DNA of 64,000 nt, taken from FEN-1297 sp963843605 (GTDB lineage Bacteria > Bacteroidota > Ignavibacteria > Ignavibacteriales > Ignavibacteriaceae). The translations under genes were made by a program, and so were the position numbers. The notes below the pieces were generated by a model that was not told where the DNA came from, searched no databases, and saw only the letters and a list, made by a program, of their open reading frames with translations. Below are positions 34,911 to 43,321 of this stretch, piece by piece. The stretch lies in assembly GCA_963843605.1 (NCBI GenBank), contig CAWJLA010000004.1, positions 392,510-456,509 of the forward strand, read 5' to 3'. Every line of letters begins with the position of its first letter. The stretch's first letter is position 1.

Positions 34911-36461
34911 TCACTCTTTTGATTTAAAGACCGCAAGCATATCCTGGGCCGCTTTTTTTAGTTTAGTAACGGTGTCGTCGCTTAATACTTTTTCTTTTTT
35001 GATTGCTTCAAGTATACCAGGATAATTTACGTCGATATATTCCAGCATTTCTTTTTCAAATCTTTTTATCTCATGAACCGGTACCTCATCGAGTAATCCG
35101 GTTGTTCCCATGAAAATGCTGACAACTTGTTTTTCAACCTGAAGCGGAGCATACTGCCCCTGTTTTAACAGTTCAACCAGTCTTGATCCTCTAGACAAAG
35201 TTCTTTGAGTAGATTTATCGAGATCGGAACCGAATTTAGCGAAAGCTTCGAGTTCACGATACTGGGCAAGATCAAGCTTCAAACTTCCGGCAACCTTTTT
35301 CATTGCTTTTATCTGAGCATTACCGCCCACGCGCGAAACAGAAATACCTACGTTAATAGCAGGTCTTACGCCGGCATTGAATAAGTTCGACTCAAGATAA
35401 ATCTGGCCGTCGGTAATAGAAATTACGTTTGTAGGAATATACGCAGAAACATCGCCTTGCTGTGTTTCAATTATCGGAAGAGCTGTCAAACTGCCGCCGC
35501 CGAGCTTGTCGCTCAGTTTCGAGGCTCTTTCAAGAAGACGTGAATGCAGATAGAATACGTCGCCGGGGTAAGCTTCGCGTCCCGGAGGTCTTCTAAGAAG
35601 CAATGACAACTCGCGGTAAGCGGCTGCTTGTTTTGATAAATCATCGTAAACAACCAGAGCATGCCTTCCGTTATCTCTGAAAAATTCTCCCAATGTGGCT
35701 CCCGAATACGGCGCTATGAACTGAAGAGGTGCTGGCTCGGAAGCCGAAGCGGTAACAACCGTAGTATAATCCATCGCACCGTGTTCCTGAAGTTTCGCCA
35801 CTACCTGAGCCACGGTAGAGCTTTTCTGTCCGATCGCAACATAAATACAGTAAACCGGATTCACACCGTATTTTTTCGCATCTTCTGTATGAGTAAATTT
35901 TTGGTTTATAATAGTATCGACGGCAACGGCTGTTTTACCGGTCTGTCTATCGCCTATTATCAATTCTCTTTGTCCGCGTCCGATAGGTATCATTGCATCA
36001 ATAGCAGTAATGCCTGACTGCAGCGGTTCTTTAACCGGCTGTCTCTGGATAACACCGAGTGCTTTTCTTTCAATTGGTGAAAATTCTTTTGTGTTGATCG
36101 CTCCCTTTCCGTCGAGCGGAATACCGAGCGGGTTTATTACGCGCCCCAGCATTTCATTGCCGACAGGCATTGAGGCAACTCTTTTTGTTCTCTTAACTAC
36201 ATCGCCTTCTTTAACAAGAGACGATTCGCCGAAAAGAACGCAGCCCACACTGTCTTCTTCCAGGTTAAGAACCATTCCGAAAACATCGTTCGGGAACTCA
36301 ACCAGTTCTCCTGCCATTACTTTCAACAAGCCGTACACTCTGGCAATACCGTCGCCTACCTGAAGAACGGTACCTACATCATAGATATCGGCTTCGCTTT
36401 CGAAACCAGAAAGCTGTCTTCTTAAAATCGCAGAAATTTCATCCGGTTTTACTTCAGCCAT
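34911..36461 (-). CDS. atpA: ATP synthase alpha subunit
   Basis: Non-catalytic nucleotide-binding F1 subunit. P-loop GDRQTGKT at residues 170-177, then VYCIYVAIGQKSSTVAQV and the VVYDDLSKQAAAYRELSLLL segment with the arginine-finger neighbourhood further on (SISRVGG type, here SVSRVGGNAQ). 516 residues. Gene order atpB-E-F-H-A-G is standard. Confidence 0.98.
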   Translation of the reverse strand: MAEVKPDEISAILRRQLSGFESEADIYDVGTVLQVGDGIARVYGLLKVMAGELVEFPNDVFGMVLNLEEDSVGCVLFGESSLVKEGDVVKRTKRVASMPVGNEMLGRVINPLGIPLDGKGAINTKEFSPIERKALGVIQRQPVKEPLQSGITAIDAMIPIGRGQRELIIGDRQTGKTAVAVDTIINQKFTHTEDAKKYGVNPVYCIYVAIGQKSSTVAQVVAKLQEHGAMDYTTVVTASASEPAPLQFIAPYSGATLGEFFRDNGRHALVVYDDLSKQAAAYRELSLLLRRPPGREAYPGDVFYLHSRLLERASKLSDKLGGGSLTALPIIETQQGDVSAYIPTNVISITDGQIYLESNLFNAGVRPAINVGISVSRVGGNAQIKAMKKVAGSLKLDLAQYRELEAFAKFGSDLDKSTQRTLSRGSRLVELLKQGQYAPLQVEKQVVSIFMGTTGLLDEVPVHEIKRFEKEMLEYIDVNYPGILEAIKKEKVLSDDTVTKLKKAAQDMLAVFKSKE

Positions 36462-36487
36462 TATTATAATCCTTTTAAAATCTCAAA

Positions 36488-37042
36488 TTAATTAAGAGAA
36501 GCACTACCTTGAAGGAACTGCTTCTTTAATAATTCCAATTGATGTGTCATTGATGCATCAAAAACGGTGTCGCCTACTTTTACCAAAAATCCGCCAAGCA
36601 TCTTCTCATCTATTTGGAAACTGCATCTGACTTTTTTATTTAAATAATTTTCGAGTTTATTTTTTAATTCTTCAATTTGATCTTTAGACAACGGCATAGG
36701 CGATTTCACGTCAGCATTCACAATACCGAGTTTTTCGTCCCTCAGATCCAAAAATAAATTTGTTATTACCGGCATCAAGTTCTCCCGGCTTTTTTCAACC
36801 AGAAAATGAACGAACTGTATTGTTTCCCGAGAGACTTTCGATTTAAATATTTCGTCCATAATTGACAGCTTCACCTGCGGTTTTATAACCGGGCTGGAAA
36901 GTACACGCCCCAGCTGGGGATTAGCTTTAAGCGCTGAAGCAATTAATTCAACATCCTTCGATACCGAATCAAGTATATTCTTTTCAACCGCCGATTCCAG
37001 CAGTGAAGTTGCATATCTACGCGCTATATTTATATCACTCAT
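36488..37042 (-). CDS. atpH: ATP synthase delta subunit
   Basis: Links F1 to the peripheral stalk. The N-terminal helical domain begins ARRYATSLLESAVEKNILDS, and the C-terminal segment contains LGIVNADVKSPMPLSKDQIE and the typical GGFLVKVGDTVFDASM. 184 residues. It lies three bases after atpF. Confidence 0.94.
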   Translation of the reverse strand: MSDINIARRYATSLLESAVEKNILDSVSKDVELIASALKANPQLGRVLSSPVIKPQVKLSIMDEIFKSKVSRETIQFVHFLVEKSRENLMPVITNLFLDLRDEKLGIVNADVKSPMPLSKDQIEELKNKLENYLNKKVRCSFQIDEKMLGGFLVKVGDTVFDASMTHQLELLKKQFLQGSASLN

Positions 37043-37045
37043 AAC

Positions 37046-37582
37046 TTAATTTTTACCGATCTCGCCGATATATTTATCGACTAGTTTTTTCTGAGCTTCT
37101 TTATCAAGGCTCTCTCTTAAAATCTTTTCCGCCGCTTGAACCGCTATTTCCGCAATCTGACTTTTCAGTTCGTCAAATGCTGCGTCTTTCTGTCGTTCAA
37201 TTTCCGAAGTTGCATCTTCAAGTAATTTCTTAGCCTGTTCCTTGCTTTCCTGTAAAATCTGTTCCTTAAGCTTTTCAGCGTATGCTCTGCTTTGATTTAT
37301 GATCTGCTTCGACTCTTCTTCGGCTTTCGCAAGGTTTGCCTGGTTTGCATCCAGAACTTTCTGAGCATCTTCCTTAGCTTTTTCAGCTTTCTCCAGAGAT
37401 TCTCTTATTGCAGCTTCCCTTTGGTCCAGCGCCATCAAAATCGGCTTCCACGTAAATTTCTTTAATACCAAAAGGAGAATTACAAAAGTGACAATAGTCC
37501 AAAATAAGACTCCCGGAGAAACATCAATAATGCTTCCTTCGGCTATCAAATTAATTAAAGATAAACTAAAACCGGTTAGCAT
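37046..37582 (-). CDS. atpF: ATP synthase b subunit
   Basis: Peripheral-stalk subunit: one N-terminal membrane helix (about 22-42, VLFWTIVTFVILLLVLKKFT) followed by a long charged helix typical of the b dimer (ALDQREAAIRESLEKAEKAK onward). 178 residues. It lies between atpE and atpH. Confidence 0.94.
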   Translation of the reverse strand: MLTGFSLSLINLIAEGSIIDVSPGVLFWTIVTFVILLLVLKKFTWKPILMALDQREAAIRESLEKAEKAKEDAQKVLDANQANLAKAEEESKQIINQSRAYAEKLKEQILQESKEQAKKLLEDATSEIERQKDAAFDELKSQIAEIAVQAAEKILRESLDKEAQKKLVDKYIGEIGKN

Positions 37583-37648
37583 AACTTAATTTCCTATTGT
37601 AATTTTTAATTACGGGTCCGTATACCAGCAAAAATTATATTTTATAAA

Positions 37649-37873
37649 CTAAACGGTCTTAAAGGCCAACAGAATACAGATAACTAATCCGAAAAATGCA
37701 ATACCTTCAATAAGAGCTGCGGCAATAATCATTGCTGTTCTTATCGGTGCAATTGCTTCCGGCTGTCTTCCCATAGCTTCCATGGCTTGACCGGCAAGTT
37801 TTCCAATTCCTAAACCTGCTCCTATTACAACTAAACCGGCACCTAATCCGGCGCTTAACCAACCTAGATCCAT
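37649..37873 (-). CDS. atpE: ATP synthase c subunit
   Basis: 74-residue hairpin forming the rotor ring: two membrane helices with the polar loop GRQPEA. The ion-binding carboxylate is Glu56 (ALIEGIAFFG). The residue 33 positions before it is Ile23 and the residue after it is Gly, so the Na+-ring ligands (Gln, then Ser/Thr) are missing, which points to proton coupling. Confidence 0.96.
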   Translation of the reverse strand: MDLGWLSAGLGAGLVVIGAGLGIGKLAGQAMEAMGRQPEAIAPIRTAMIIAAALIEGIAFFGLVICILLAFKTV

Positions 37874-37918
37874 ATTCTTCTCCTTAATATTTTTGAGTTA
37901 TATGAATAATAAATATAA

Positions 37919-38780
37919 TTAATGATCGCTGTGTTTTGCCATTCCTATGAATAAAGCGGTCAACATAGTAAAAATGTACGCCTGAATTTAATGCTACCAG
38001 TAATTCAAGCAGTTCGATAAATAAAGTAAAGCCTACCGAAACCGGGGCTACATAAATTGTGTGCATTATAAAAATCAATCCGAGCAGAGAAAAAATTACA
38101 ATGTGTCCGGCTACCATATTTGCAAAAAGACGAATGCACAATGCAAAAGGTTTTGTAAACAATCCCAAGATTTCAAGCGGAACAATTATAATTAATATCG
38201 GCGCCGGCATACCTCCCGGAACCAGACTTTTAAAATACTTAATAAAACCATGACTTTTAATTCCGCTGTATTGAATTACAATAAAAGATATTATTGCCAG
38301 AGCAGCAGTAACCGCAACATTTCCGGTGGCTACAACCAGGTTCGGAGTAGGTATTAATCCGAATAAATTGCAAAATAGTACAAAAAAGAATAAAGTCAGC
38401 ATGTAAGGCATGAAGGATTCATAACCTTTTCCGATGGCGGGTTTTACAATCTCATCTCTTACAAATTCAATAATAATCTCAAAGACATTTACAATTCCTT
38501 TTGGAATAAGGGAATTTTTATAATTTCTGGCTGCTAATATTCCGGTGATGACCAGCACGGCGGCTGCTACCCACATCATAAAAACATCTCTGGTTATTGA
38601 GATATCCAGACCGAAAAGCTGGAGATGAGGTAAATATAATTTACCAACCGGACCAAAATCGATATAATTTGCATCAAGTACATGATGAATTATCCAACTC
38701 GGGTCAGTATTGCTATTCTCCGCTGCTTTTTTTAACGTGTCTGCCGCAGCTGTAATTCCGCCGGTTTTACTAAAAAACAT
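37919..38780 (-). CDS. atpB: ATP synthase a subunit, frameshifted near the C terminus
   Basis: Proton channel of FO with five or six membrane helices. The essential arginine is in ALCIRLFANMVAGH. The frame from 38780 runs through LLELLVAL and then turns into unrelated residues, ending at 37884. The adjacent frame continues with the family's normal ending, QAYIFTMLTALFIGM and AKHSDH, with a stop at 37919. The join is at the T run at 37987-37989, where one base too many is present. Corrected length is 286 residues. Because the gene is essential for the FO channel, an assembly or sequencing error is the simplest explanation. Confidence 0.93.
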
Positions 38781-38789
38781 AGAAAATTT

Positions 38790-39167
38790 TTATTTTTTCG
38801 TAATGTTTAGAAATATTATTTCCATTATAAGGAAATATATATAAAAAATTAGAACTGAAAATATAAGACTATTATGACTTATATCCAAAAACAACATAGA
38901 AATTATTAACACTGTTAAAAATATTGGAATCCTTATTCCCATACCGATTAGGTAGGTATTTAAAGCAGATTTTGAGTCTCTTTTTAAACTTATTTTTATA
39001 GAATAAATTGCACCGGCAAAGTTTAACCCGGTGAGCGAGGCAGCCGTCAGAAAAGCGTAAAATGTTTTATAGGTTAAAAAATCTTGAAAATATAAGTATG
39101 CAAGTACTAATATTGAGAACAGAAAAAAAGAAATCGCGCCAGTGAATAATTTTTTTTCGCTCTTCAT
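38790..39167 (-). CDS. Small membrane protein in the AtpI position
   Basis: 125 residues with four predicted membrane helices and a basic loop (KISLKRDSKSAL) between helices two and three. This is the size and layout of AtpI/UncI-type ATP-synthase assembly proteins, and it lies between atpZ and atpB. Sequence similarity to any AtpI is weak by eye, so the call rests mainly on topology and position. Confidence 0.6.
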   Translation of the reverse strand: MKSEKKLFTGAISFFLFSILVLAYLYFQDFLTYKTFYAFLTAASLTGLNFAGAIYSIKISLKRDSKSALNTYLIGMGIRIPIFLTVLIISMLFLDISHNSLIFSVLIFYIYFLIMEIIFLNITKK

Positions 39168-39403
39168 TTGTCGTCAGATTTTATCACGGTTTTAATAAAA
39201 TTATACATGCCGCCGGCAACGCCTATAAATGAAAATACTAAGGTGAGAATAGGTTCCGTATCGAATTTACCGTCGAGCCAGACTCCGAGCAATACCATAG
39301 CGGTAACTGTAATTGCAAGCTGACTTCCGAGACTAACATATCCCACCCAGTTATTTTCGGGATCGTCGTCTCCAGAGTTGAATGAATTAAGTATTTTCTT
39401 CAT
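39164..39403 (-). CDS. AtpZ/AtpI-family protein
   Basis: 79 residues with two membrane helices; the segment VGYVSLGSQLAITVTAMVLL and the GVWLDGKFDTEP loop are typical of AtpZ/AtpI proteins (FO assembly or Mg2+/Ca2+ handling). It overlaps the next gene by four bases and the bactofilin by 17. Confidence 0.83.
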   Translation of the reverse strand: MKKILNSFNSGDDDPENNWVGYVSLGSQLAITVTAMVLLGVWLDGKFDTEPILTLVFSFIGVAGGMYNFIKTVIKSDDK

Positions 39404-39788
39404 TCGTATTTTCTGACGAGAATGATCCTTTTTCGGCCTGCTCTCTATTATTCATATTACTTGTACCTTCGAAAACGGCACCTTCTTCAATAACTAAGAT
39501 TTTAGTAATTATGTCGCCTTTAAGAGAAGATGTGGATTCAAGAATAACTTTTTCGCCGGCAATTACCGAACCGGAAACTCTTCCGCCTAACATAATAATT
39601 TGAGCATTAATTTCCCCGTCGATTTCTCCCTGCGCGCCTACAGTTACATTTCCCTTGGCATTTATGTTTCCGTTTACCTGTCCGTCTATACGAACATTAC
39701 CGTTACTTGAAATTTTACCTTCAAGCAAAACGCCTGTGCTGATAATTGTAACGGCATCTTCTCCGATGTTTGTGTTTTTTTGTTTCAA
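39387..39788 (-). CDS. Bactofilin
   Basis: 133-residue bactofilin (polymer-forming cytoskeletal family). The central DUF583 beta-helix contains repeated triads such as GKISSNGNVRIDGQVNGNIN and GEIDGEINAQIIMLGGRVSG. Flanking tails are Asn/Glu-rich. It follows an M23 peptidase gene, a frequent pairing that links bactofilins to cell-wall remodelling. Confidence 0.93.
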   Translation of the reverse strand: MKQKNTNIGEDAVTIISTGVLLEGKISSNGNVRIDGQVNGNINAKGNVTVGAQGEIDGEINAQIIMLGGRVSGSVIAGEKVILESTSSLKGDIITKILVIEEGAVFEGTSNMNNREQAEKGSFSSENTNEENT

Positions 39789-39800
39789 CTTCTTGCTCCT

Positions 39801-40640
39801 TTAATAATTTATCAGAACTGTTTTAGGATCAATTGGTTTTCCGTCTTTCCATACTTCGAAATGCAGATGGGGACCGGTTGTTATTTCCCCGCTGTTACCG
39901 CTTAATGCAATAACCTCACCTTCTACTACAGAATCTCTAGCCTTTTTGAGTAGAGATGAACAATGCTTATAAACCGTAATGTACCCGTCAGAATGGGCAA
40001 TTATTATCATATAACCGTCTCTGGTCGTAAAATCCGCAAATACAACGTACCCGCTTGCGGCTGCATAAACCGGAGATCCTACTTTGGCTACAATGTCTAC
40101 TCCCATATGCCCGTTATCTGGATTAAATCCTCTGCTGATGAAACCGGTTAAGGGCATACTGAAATATACCGGCTCTTTTTTTACTTTGCCTACGGACGCA
40201 GGCCCTTCCATTAAATAACGCACTACTGCAAGTATATTGCCACCGAACGGTTTGGTTTTTACCGGAGTACTATTTAGAGATTTCCCTGACACCGAATCGA
40301 AAATCGTCGAATCGCCGAGCAAGATGGCATCTTTCAACTGCTGGTTAGTAGTTTTAAGATTTTCCAACTCCTTTGTTAAGAAAACGAGCCTTTTATTCAG
40401 TTCATCGATTATCACTTTATCCGACTGTGATAAACCGGAGTCATGAGGGAAAATTATTCTTTTAAGAGGTGTTGCATTAAATAAAAGAAAACCGACTATC
40501 AGCATAAGAACACTGTAAACGATAAAAAACGTATAAATTTTACCCGCACTAAAATGTCTTGATCTTGTTTCAATTCCGGCTCCGGAAGGAATTATTACAA
40601 TTGAAAGTCCCTTAATTTTTTTTAAGCTCTTTAATTTCAT
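39801..40640 (-). CDS. M23-family (LytM) peptidoglycan endopeptidase
   Basis: 279 residues. An N-terminal membrane anchor (about 32-52) precedes a coiled segment (about 75-105) and the M23 domain. Zinc ligands are visible in GHMGVD (HxxxD) and HLHFE (HxH). All required ligands are present, so it should be active. It lies 12 bases upstream of the bactofilin gene. Confidence 0.92.
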   Translation of the reverse strand: MKLKSLKKIKGLSIVIIPSGAGIETRSRHFSAGKIYTFFIVYSVLMLIVGFLLFNATPLKRIIFPHDSGLSQSDKVIIDELNKRLVFLTKELENLKTTNQQLKDAILLGDSTIFDSVSGKSLNSTPVKTKPFGGNILAVVRYLMEGPASVGKVKKEPVYFSMPLTGFISRGFNPDNGHMGVDIVAKVGSPVYAAASGYVVFADFTTRDGYMIIIAHSDGYITVYKHCSSLLKKARDSVVEGEVIALSGNSGEITTGPHLHFEVWKDGKPIDPKTVLINY

Positions 40641-40659
40641 TTTAATAATAAACCAATAC

Positions 40660-41295
40660 TTATTTGAATTTCTGAATAAGATCTTGATACTTCAATTTTC
40701 CTTCTCTAAGCAGTTTAGGCTCGCAATTGCTCAGATCGATCAAGGTAGAAGCTTGTATAAATGCTTTCTTTTGAGTGAAGAAAATCGCACCAACTTCTGA
40801 AGAAAATTCATCTTCAATCAGGCTCGGTTCGGTAATCGGCGGATAACTGCTTCTGTTTACACTGGTAGATATAATCGGCATTTTCAATTCGCCGGCAAGT
40901 TTCTGACAGAATCTATGATTCGGAATTCTAAAAGCCGCAGTTTCCATTCCAAATATAGCACTTGTTTTTGAATTTAACCTCAATACTACCGAAACGGGAT
41001 TCGGCCATATTGCTAAAAGAAAGTCCAGATGTTTTTCGGATTGAATTTCGACATATTTAAGAAGGTTCTCTATGCTGTCGATCAAAAGAATATATTTTTT
41101 CCCTTCGTCTCTTTGTTTAATCTCGGTAATTGATTTAACCGCATCTTCGTTAAACGGATTTGCACCGAAACCGTATATGGTATCGGTAGGATAAATAAAA
41201 ACGGAACCTTCCAGATATAGTTTTTTGGCTTTCTGAACAGCAGCATCAAAATTTTCATCGATATCAATAATCTCTGCACTCTTAATTTTTATCAT
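40660..41295 (-). CDS. L-threonylcarbamoyladenylate synthase (TsaC/Sua5/YwlC family)
   Basis: Makes the threonylcarbamoyl-AMP used for t6A37 of tRNA. The YrdC-fold core is clear: GSVFIYPTDTIYGFGANPFN, then AIKQRDEGK-like KQRDEGKKYILL and AFRIPNHRFCQKL with SVNRSSYPP. 211 residues, so the single-domain TsaC form. It overlaps the GT9 gene by 14 bases. Confidence 0.93.
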   Translation of the reverse strand: MIKIKSAEIIDIDENFDAAVQKAKKLYLEGSVFIYPTDTIYGFGANPFNEDAVKSITEIKQRDEGKKYILLIDSIENLLKYVEIQSEKHLDFLLAIWPNPVSVVLRLNSKTSAIFGMETAAFRIPNHRFCQKLAGELKMPIISTSVNRSSYPPITEPSLIEDEFSSEVGAIFFTQKKAFIQASTLIDLSNCEPKLLREGKLKYQDLIQKFK

Positions 41296-42307
41296 TCAGC
41301 ATTTCCTCTAATTTATTCTTAACCAGCTGCGGTTTAAGATTAAGCCCGCAGGCGAATGTTTTTATCGGACATTGTTGATAACCGTGAATTCCGCATGGTT
41401 TGCACTCCAGGTTATCAAAACTTAAATAACTGCTTTTATCGTTGTATGGAAAAAATCCGAAATCCGGAACAGTGGAGCAATATAAAGTTAAAACGGGGAT
41501 GCCAGCGCATATACCCATATGTGTCGGAGCGCTGTCGTTGGAGATTAATATTTTTGCTCTCTTCAACAGTTCAATAGTCTCGATTAGGGAAAATAAACCT
41601 GCAGCCGATGCGGAATATTCTCTGTTTTTTTCAAATATACTGTTGCAAAGATCCTGATCTTTTCCGCCACCGATTATTATCGTAAAAAATCCCTTTTTAT
41701 TAAGGTAATTAATTATTTCGTTATAATATTCTTCCGGATATATTTTTGTATTCCAAACACTGCCCGGAGCCACGGCCGCAATTCTCGACAACGGAATACT
41801 TGGTGACAAGAACTGATCTATTACTACTGCAGCCTCGGTACTAGCTTTAATTCTGGGGAATATTTTCCAATCATTTTCGTTTTTTGAATAACCTATTAAT
41901 TCCAGGTTTCTTCTGACTTCATGATGGCCGGGCTCATATTTAATTAAATTTCTATATACATGTCTGAGACTGCTGTTGGAAAATCCGTAGGTGTCTTTTA
42001 CTCCGGCGCCGAACACGATTAAAGATGTTCTCAAAGATCTGTGAGGAGAGTAAATAACATCGTATTTTTTTGCTTTTATATTTTTTGTAAATTTTAATAA
42101 CGCAAGAGGTGATTTGTCTTTACCTTTTTTATCAATTATTAAAACACTGCTTACATACTCCGATGCCGAAAATATTTCCGCAGTAGCCGGAATAGCCAGC
42201 ACGTCAATTTCGCTTTCCGTATATAATTCTTTCAGCTTCTGTATCATTGGAAGCGTTAAAATTGCGTCGCCGATAAATGCTGTTTGAATTATTAATATCT
42301 TTTTCAT
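41282..42307 (-). CDS. Glycosyltransferase family 9 (heptosyltransferase-like)
   Basis: 341 residues, GT-B fold. Starts with KILIIQTAFIGDAILTLPMI, and has GSVWNTKIYPEEYYNEII and LISNDSAPTHMGICAGIPVL, the GT9 nucleotide-sugar region. Likely adds an LPS core heptose or related sugar. It is followed by tsaC and preceded by the acyltransferase, which supports a role in lipopolysaccharide. Confidence 0.87.
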   Translation of the reverse strand: MKKILIIQTAFIGDAILTLPMIQKLKELYTESEIDVLAIPATAEIFSASEYVSSVLIIDKKGKDKSPLALLKFTKNIKAKKYDVIYSPHRSLRTSLIVFGAGVKDTYGFSNSSLRHVYRNLIKYEPGHHEVRRNLELIGYSKNENDWKIFPRIKASTEAAVVIDQFLSPSIPLSRIAAVAPGSVWNTKIYPEEYYNEIINYLNKKGFFTIIIGGGKDQDLCNSIFEKNREYSASAAGLFSLIETIELLKRAKILISNDSAPTHMGICAGIPVLTLYCSTVPDFGFFPYNDKSSYLSFDNLECKPCGIHGYQQCPIKTFACGLNLKPQLVKNKLEEMLNDKN

Positions 42308-42313
42308 TATTAA

Positions 42314-43183
42314 CTAATATTTCCACCGTTTATGCATCCACAGCCATTGTTCAGGATGTTCGCGAATAATATTTTCCAAATAATCGGTCAGTCTTTGTGA
42401 CAATTCAATAACCTTTTCTTCTTCCGACTCGGGTAGATTTTTGAGATCAATCTCATCAAATCTTGTAACATACGAATTATTCGGCTGTCTGACGGAAATA
42501 CCGCAAAAAATAGGCGCTCCGGTTTTTAAAGAAAGAATTGCCGGTCCGGGATATACCGCTGCTTTTCTTCCGAAAAAATCTACTCGTATGCCGTCGGCAG
42601 AACCTCTTTGATCGGCAGCCATTGCAACAATTTTACCGTCCTTTAGGGCTTTATAAACCTGTCTTATTGAAATTCCCAGCGGTATCACTTCGTTGCCCCA
42701 TTTGGTTCTCATTTTGTTCAGCCATTCGCTTACCAAAACATTTCTTTGAGGTTTTACAATTATGGAAAACGGGCGTCCTAAATCCAGGCCTCCTGCAATG
42801 CCCGAATATTCCCAATTTCCGAAATGAGCCGCTAATAAAATGAGTCCTTTTCTGTCTTCATATTTTTGCATTACCCTGTCCACGCCCTCGAATCTTACTT
42901 CCTTTTTAATTCTTTTTTCATTCATACCCGGTAGATAAAGAATCTCTATTAACGCCATACCAAAGCTTTTATAGCTGTTGAAAGCAATGTTTCTGATACG
43001 TTTGTGAGAATATTCCGGAAAAGCTTTAGTAAGATTATCTATTGTTGTATTTTTTCGAATAGGTATTATATAAAAAAAGATAAGAGCAAGAATCGTAGAA
43101 AATTTTCTTGATATCCGGAGTCCTAAAAATCTGAATAGATAGCTAAAGCCGATAAATAATATATATTCGAATCTATCTTTCAT
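42314..43183 (-). CDS. LpxL/HtrB-type lysophospholipid acyltransferase
   Basis: 289-residue membrane-associated acyltransferase of the lipid A late-acylation family. The catalytic HX4E motif is HFGNWE near residue 118. Family segments such as IPIRKNTTIDNLTKAFPEYS and AMAADQRGSADGIRVDFFGR, with PGPAILSLKTGAP, are present. The C terminus is the typical EHPEQWLWMHKRWKY. It is six bases from the GT9 gene. Confidence 0.92.
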   Translation of the reverse strand: MKDRFEYILFIGFSYLFRFLGLRISRKFSTILALIFFYIIPIRKNTTIDNLTKAFPEYSHKRIRNIAFNSYKSFGMALIEILYLPGMNEKRIKKEVRFEGVDRVMQKYEDRKGLILLAAHFGNWEYSGIAGGLDLGRPFSIIVKPQRNVLVSEWLNKMRTKWGNEVIPLGISIRQVYKALKDGKIVAMAADQRGSADGIRVDFFGRKAAVYPGPAILSLKTGAPIFCGISVRQPNNSYVTRFDEIDLKNLPESEEEKVIELSQRLTDYLENIIREHPEQWLWMHKRWKY

Positions 43184-43245
43184 TAAAAATAAAAAGCCTT
43201 ATATACTGCAAAAAAAATTTATTACGCCCGTAAAGTTAAATATTT

Positions 43246-43272
43246 GAGTTTAATAATGGAAATTATTAACTC
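43246..43272. repeat. AT-rich hairpin between the GWxTD and acyltransferase genes
   Basis: GAGTTTAATAAT and ATTATTAACTC pair with one bulged base. There is no following T run, so I do not call it a terminator. It lies in a 138-base gap upstream of the acyltransferase and could attenuate or mark a processing site. Confidence 0.35.
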
Positions 43273-43321
43273 ATTTAACCGGATATCGATAATATTTTAC
43301 ACAGTATATAAAGCTCGTTAT

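Noticed and set aside
37884..37995. Programmed frameshifting in atpB
   Set aside because: No slippery heptamer or following structure is evident, and three other genes show the same kind of single-site break.
43246..43272. Hairpin as a rho-independent terminator
   Set aside because: Stem is AT-rich, bulged and lacks a T run.
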